Assembly: GCA_021234155.1 (NCBI GenBank)
Contig: JAJEKV010000026.1
Location: 434,001 to 498,000, forward strand
Source of the DNA: Isoetes taiwanensis
Lineage: Eukaryota; Streptophyta; Lycopodiopsida; Isoetales; Isoetaceae
DNA length: 64,000 nt
Direction: 5' to 3'
A program made the position numbers and the translations under genes. Below the pieces are notes generated by a model, which was not told the origin of the DNA, did not search any database, and was given only the letters and a program-made list of their open reading frames with translations. Shown here piece by piece: positions 58,020 to 64,000 of the stretch; position 1 is the first letter of the stretch, and each line of letters opens with the position of its first letter.

Positions 58020-59127
58020 TTTTTTTTTTTTGTTAAAGGACGTCATACTTTATAATCAAAGAATCAAATACAAGTATAAGTGCAAAGACAGGAATAAAAT
58101 CTCAGCGGATAAGCAAAGATCCACCGAATGAAGCAACCTACCTAAGCATAAAAGCGCACATCCAAATACTCCTCAAAGATTAATCGCCTCTTATGAGGGG
58201 CAAGTGAAGAACAATGGTACGACTTAACAATTTGAATTTTTGCTTCTTGGCTTCTTGGAGAACACTGTTAACATCCAAACCTTTAAAGATTACCAAAATT
58301 TCGCCTTTTTAGATAGTCCAAAGCAACCACCCCGCCGCGCAAGATGAAAAGCATGGCTTTGTAACTCCGTTCGAGTACTTGGGTAAATTGCCAAGTGCAC
58401 TTGTTGACTTGTGAATGATGAGAGAACAACCACGCCCATACCTGTCTGAGGTGATCACATATAAAAAAAGCAATATTCAATGGTCTCAGATTCACGCTTG
58501 CATATTGGACAATGATCTGATATTCTAGGGTTAAACTTATGGGCAAGCATGTTAACCCAAAGACATTGATGAAGAATCTGCCACCAAAGAACTGCCACTT
58601 TAGGATGAAGTAGCTTATCCCATGCCCAAGACCACATCTGCTGCTATTGAAGAGGATGGAGTTGAAGGGGCCACTTATTAGAAGGAGAAAGAATATCAGT
58701 ATCAAGCAATAACTTATATATAGACACTGCTTAACCTCATGAAAAGCCCATATCAAATTATCTTCTTGGTGTGACAGAATAGGTTGTAGATAGTCAATAA
58801 CTTTTTGCCAAAAAGCTCTATCCCCGTCCCAACAAAAACTTCAGTTGAAACGCCTCCTATGACAACAGCTGGCCTGAGTCATACCATGCTGCAATTGTTA
58901 AGATTCCCGCCATTTTTCAATGTCATTGAGTCAATGGGTGTACTGTAAAGCAAAGTGGTGCATTGTCTGTAGGGGATCCACCAACAAGGTGCATTCAACT
59001 GAGCACAAGCAGCTGGACTGATATGAAATAATGTTTTGACTGTGTGCCAGGAATCTAATAATCCCATTAAAAATGGAGAAGCATTATGATAAGACCGCAA
59101 CTCATAATATAGAGTCCATGGAGCATC
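58020..59127 (-). mobile_element. LINE 3' end in unit 5
   Basis: Shared insertion; missing about nine bases (CTTCGCAAGTTTGCA region, near 58723) that unit 3 retains. Confidence 0.85.
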
Positions 59128-62100
59128 ATGTGAATCCCCTCGTATCATATTAAATCATTGACCATTTATAACATAATATCTCTCTTCTGCCTGCAATTCC
59201 TTGGATTGTGTGTGAAATATTTTTTATATTAAGATAATTATAATTATTGTTTATCTTGCACTACTTGACATTTTCCTATCAAAAACTCCCTTACTTGGCG
59301 ATTACCTAACACAGGTGGACACGATCAACTTAGGAAATAGCTTATGAACTACCTTCTTTTCTTTTCTTTTTGAAATATGATGCGAGCAAGTGTGGTTTAG
59401 ATAGTTTTCTATCAAAGGTTTTCTGTGCAAGAGCATGATGTCCATGGCATATGTTAAAAATAAGACATCTATATCCCAACAATTCTAGTCAATAAGAAGA
59501 GTTGTATAAATGTGGTGAATAGGTTTAATGCGAGAGTTCTAATGCTAGATTGATTCTTACTCATATGGCCCATCATATTCCCCAAAGTTTTACTTATAAT
59601 AAAGGGGATATACCATCTTTTGTTCATAAGGTGGGTGGCCCCGTATAATGACTTTTCAAAGTCTCCTAAAATATATTGTTTATGTAGCGATGAAAAAACC
59701 CTCTAATGGCAAACACATATCTATAAAAATGTTCCAAAACTCCTTATTTCTATATGCCAACAAATGTGAATTACCCCAGATCATATTTTATAACATAATA
59801 TCTCCACTCTTCTTGCAATTCCTTGGATTTTTTGTGTGGAATTTTTTTTTTTTTCTCAAGATATTTGACACAAAAATCCAAGGAATTGCAAGTAGAATGG
59901 AGGTATCGAGAGAGTGCATTTCCTCGGATTTTTTGTGTCGAATATTTTTATTAAGAGATGGGGGGATTGGAGGATGGGCTCATTAAAAAGCTTGTTCTAA
60001 GAGGCCTTCGCGGTATCTATTTTGTTAGAATTTGCCATCAAAGGGCTGAATTTAGGTCTTTTTAATTTTGGTCTCTTTGAGTAGAGATGGAAAAGACAAA
60101 TACTGCATCATTCGTGGTCCGTATGGCGACAAAATGACATGAGTCTACCGCTAGCTTGGCGATATGTGGCCTTTCAATTGTTGTGCAAAAAAAGATAAAT
60201 AATCCAGTTGGAAGTTCTTTGCCTCTAATGGTGGCTGCTCTAATGGTTCTTGAAGAAGAAGATTTTTCTCTCTTGCAAGACACTGGGAGTAACGGAGTGG
60301 AAATTAATGGGCATATGCAGCAAACAGGTAAAAATTCCAGCTAATAACCATCATTCATTTAAATTCCAAAAGCATGACACTTTTGCATAACCATTTTTGA
60401 ATGTAGTGTTGTGGTGTATGAGATGTTGTGCAAGGATACAAGTTTTACTGGGTGCCGCCAGCGAAGATTTTATCAGAAAGACAAAATTCGCCAAAAATTT
60501 CGAGCCCCACTTTTTTCTTTTTGATTGGAGAATTCTTCGTGAGAAAGTTTGAGATGGAATTTTCTACGGTGTCGGCCATGACCACCAGAAAATTCCACCT
60601 CAAACTTTTCACGAAAGCGAAATTATTCATTCCATATATAACTCAGTTTCTAATTTTTCATTTTTGTTTTTGTCCATTGCTAATTTTTTCGTGCCACAAT
60701 CCTTTTGGATGGTTACATGGTTTCATTGTTACATTCTATTATGAAATGTATCCTTTGTGCTAACAAGTTTTCATTGTTGAACGCAAATTAAAAAGTGTAA
60801 CAGGAATGCAATCTTTTGTATTCTAGTCAATGAACCTACAAAACAATGGATAGCTATTTTGTTGCAAGATAGATAGAAAAAGAAGTTAAAGATGAAAGAA
60901 AGACTTTGATGTGAAGATCGAAGGAGAAGATGCCTTTAATAATATGACAAGGATACAAAGCAAATTGTACGTTCCTTTTCTGAAATAAGAAATTGTACTT
61001 TCATGAAGCTATCTATAGTCATAGTAGGTTAAAGAAAGGGGGAAAGAATAAGTTATGAACCATTCTTCTTATCTAGAAGGCACAAAGGAATAATGATTTA
61101 AATATTTGATAGCACTAGAACCTCTGATATGCCACACAACTCTCATACTCTCAAATCCCTAAGTAAATCTAGCAAGTTTCCTTTTAATGAATACAACTAA
61201 CACCATCTTTCAGGAAAACCAAGTATCCACATGCCAGGAGACGTGGATAGGCTAGAATTTCAAAGATTGTTGTTTTGGGAGGGGGTTGGGGTTAGGCGAG
61301 CCTACTAATAATATGCTAGATTGAATTAAGAAAAAAGAATATCATGATACTAGATACTTGATTTTCTTGACAGATGGTGTTAATTGTATTCACTAAGAAG
61401 AAACTTGCTAGATTTAGTTAGGGATTTGAGAGTATGAGAGTTGTGTATGGTACATCAGAGGTTCTAGTGCTATCAAATATTTGCAGCTAATGAGTATCTT
61501 GCGTAGACATTTAATGAAGAAATATACACATCTTAGTTTGAAGAGCAAGAATTCTTTATAGAGCCAATATTGATGTTTTTTTTTTTTTTTTTTGTTAAAG
61601 GACGTCATACTTTATAATCAAAGAATCAAATACAAGTATAAGTGCAAAGACAGGAATAAAATCTCAGCGGATAAGCAAAGATCCACCGAATGAAGCAACC
61701 TACCTAAGCATAAAAGCGCACATCCAAATACTCCTCAAAGATTAATCGCCTCTTATGAGGGGCAAGTGAAGAACAATGGTACGACTTAACAATTTGAATT
61801 TTTGCTTCTTGGCTTCTTGGAGAACACTGTTAACATCCAAACCTTTAAAGATTACCAGCCTTCGTCTTTTTTAGATAGTCCAAAGCAACCACCCTGCTGC
61901 AAGATGAAAAGCCTGGCTTTGTAACTCTCGATTAAAGTACTTGGGTAAATTGCCAAGTGCACTTGTTGACTTGTGAATGAAGAGAGAAAAACCATACCAT
62001 ACCTTGCCCCGGAGGTGATCACATATAAAAAGCAATATTCAATGGTCTCGATTCACGCTTGCATATTGGACAATGATCGATATTCTAGGGTTAAACTTAT

Positions 62101-62697
62101 GGGCAAGCATGTTAACCCAAAGACATTGATGAAGAATCTGCCACCAAAGAACTGCCACTTTAGGATGAAGTAGCTTATCCCATGCCCAAGACCACATCCG
62201 CTACTATTGAAGAGGATGGAGTTGAAGGGCCACTTATTAGAAGGAGAAAGAATATCGATTATCAAGCAATAACTTATATATAGACACCGCTTAACCTCAT
62301 GAAAAGCCCATATCAAATTATCTTCTTGGTGTGTGAGAATAGGTTGTAGATAGTCAATAACTTTTTGCCAAAAGCTCTATCCCAGATCCCAACAAAAACT
62401 TCGGTTGAAACGCCTCCTATGACAACAATACCGGTGGTGGCCCGAGTCATACCATCCGCAATTGTTAAGATTCCCCGCCATTTTTCAATGTCATTGAGTC
62501 AATGGGTGTCTTTGTAAAAGCAAAGTGGTGCATTGTGCGTAGGGGATCCACCAACAAGGTGCATTCAAGCGAGCACAAGCAACCGGGGGTGATATGAAAT
62601 AATGTTTTGATTTGTGTGCGGGAATCTAATAATCCCATTAAAATGGAGAAGCATTATGATAAGACCGCAACTCATAATATAGAGTCCATGGAGCATC
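59128..62697 (+). repeat. Macro-repeat unit 6 (3,570 bp)
   Basis: Collinear with the others. CAG/CTG sites are altered in the first part of the unit and hairpin 2 (60530-60625), and again after about 61920, while the middle matches unit 5 closely. Confidence 0.92.
61576..62697 (-). mobile_element. LINE 3' end in unit 6
   Basis: Shared insertion with an 18-T tail; the zf-RVT portion is disturbed by indels after about 61920. Confidence 0.85.
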
Positions 62698-64000
62698 ATG
62701 TGAATCCCCTCAGTATCATATTAAATCATTGACCATTTATAACATAATATCTCTCTTCTGCCTGCAATTCCTTGGATTGTGTGTGAAATATTTTTTATAT
62801 TAAGATAATTATAATTATTGTTTATCTTGCACTACTTGACATTTTCCTATCAAAAACTCCCTTACTTGGCGATTACCTAACACAGGTGGACACGATCAAC
62901 TTAGGAAATAGCTTATGAACTACCTTCTTTTCTTTTCTTTTTGAAATATGATGCGAGCAAGTGTGGTTTAGATAGTTTTCTATCAAAGGTTTTCTGTGCA
63001 AGAGCATGATGTCCATGGCATATGTTAAAAATAAGACATCTATATCCCAACAATTCTAGTCAATAAGAAGAGTTGTATAAATGTGGTGAATAGGTTTAAT
63101 GCGAGAGTTCTAATGCTAGATTGATTCTTACTCATATGGCCCATCATATTCCCCAAAGTTTTACTTATAATAAAGGGGATATACCATCTACTGTTCATAA
63201 GGTGGGTGGCCCTGGTATAATGACTTTTCAAAGTCTCCTAAAATATATTGTTTATGTAGCGATGAAAAAACCCTCTAATGGCAAACATATCTATAAAAAA
63301 TGTTCCAAAAACTCCTTATTTCTATATGCCAACAAATGTGAATTACCCCAGATCATATTTTATAACATAATATCTCCACTCTTCTTACAATTCCTTGGAT
63401 TTTTTTGTGTGGAATTTTTTTTTTTCTCAAGATATTTGACACAAAAATCCAAGGAATTGCAAGTAGAATGGAGGTATCAGTAGAGTGCATTGCCTCGGAT
63501 TTTTGTGTCGAATATTTTTTATTAAGAGATGGGGGGATTGGAGGATGGGCTCATTAAAAAGCTTGTTCTAAGAGGCCTTCGCGGTATCTATTTTGTTAGA
63601 ATTTGCCATCAAAGGGCTGAATTTAGGTCTTTTTAATTTTGGTCTCTTTGAGTAGAGATGGAAAAGACAAATACTGCATCATTCAGGGTCCGTGGCGACA
63701 AAATGACATGAGTCTACCGCTAGCTTGGCGATATGTGGCCTTTCAATTGTTGTGCAAAAAAAGATAAATAATCCAGTTGGAAGTTCTTTGCCTCTAATGG
63801 TGGCTGCTCTAATGGTTCTTGAAGAAGAAGATTTTTCTCTCTTGCAAGACACTGGGAGTAACGGAGTGGAAATTAATGGGCATATGCAGCAAACAGGTAA
63901 AAATTCCAGCTAATAACCATCATTCATTTAAATTCCAAAAGCATGACACTTTTGCATAACCATTTTTGAATGTAGTGTTGTGGTGTATGAGATGTTGTGC
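62698..64000 (+). repeat. Macro-repeat unit 7 (partial, runs off the window)
   Basis: Starts at the same junction as the other units and continues to the window edge, just before hairpin 2. The array therefore extends further right. Confidence 0.92.

Larger units (their letters stand above)
52260..59127 (+). repeat. Macro-repeat unit 5 (6,868 bp, three insertions)
   Basis: A standard unit expanded by insertions at 52765-53057, 54068-56551 and 56923-57474. Subtracting them leaves about 3.58 kb. The first insertion replaced about 36 bp of unit sequence. Confidence 0.92.

Noticed and set aside
36949-64000. Small proteins repeated in every macro-repeat unit (for example a LMVAALMVLEEEDFSLLQD frame)
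   Set aside because: Conserved only because the DNA is tandemly duplicated. No family resemblance, no splice or promoter context, and both strands are equally open.

Overview
The window reads as nuclear DNA of a land plant. It is AT-rich and gene-poor, its genes have short GT-AG introns (124-977 bp), and most of it is transposable elements: LINEs, Ty1/copia, PIF/Harbinger, a non-autonomous LTR element and several MITE-like inverted-repeat elements. Both recognised gene families (a plant-type organic cation/carnitine transporter and a four-TM family resembling MEE60) are plant families. I cannot place it below that level. No CRISPR, operon, tRNA or rRNA gene was seen.

Layout. 1-828: decayed LINE (minus). 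829-4848: PIF/Harbinger element with a 14-bp inverted repeat at its ends, a broken Myb-like ORF (plus) and a broken DDE transposase (minus); a 178-bp (AG)n tract follows. 6838-8737: intact-looking two-exon MFS transporter. 11054-13340: head-to-head pair of paralogous two-exon membrane-protein genes sharing an ~0.8 kb promoter region. 15.5-20.1 kb: non-coding, with a 46-bp minisatellite and three inverted-repeat elements. 20.6-22.65 kb: an unidentified gene assembled here from splice sites (minus). 22.8-26.0 kb: decayed copia missing its 3' part. 27.76-31.93 kb: FCP1-like phosphatase pseudogene (minus) split by a recent 3,354-bp LTR element. 32-34.1 kb: two 5'-truncated LINE fragments and an ankyrin pseudogene.

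From about 34.9 kb to the window end the DNA is a tandem macro-repeat. Diverged precursor copies (34.9-36.9 kb) lead into at least six units of a ~3.57-kb repeat plus a seventh partial one, running off the right edge. Every complete unit carries the 3' end of the same LINE, so that insertion predates amplification. Two long hairpins recur in the units. Unit 3 has acquired a further 2.5-kb LINE; unit 4 has a 1.5-kb deletion; unit 5 has acquired two retroposon copies and a tandem pair of unknown elements. I see no gene in the units beyond LINE remnants.

The most unusual signal is that units 1, 2 and the ends of 6 differ from the others mainly at CAG/CTG triplets, with substitutions and small indels rather than C-to-T changes. 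This fits uncorrected modified-base (CHG methylation) miscalls in a long-read assembly better than biological mutation, and it warns against reading frameshifts here at face value.
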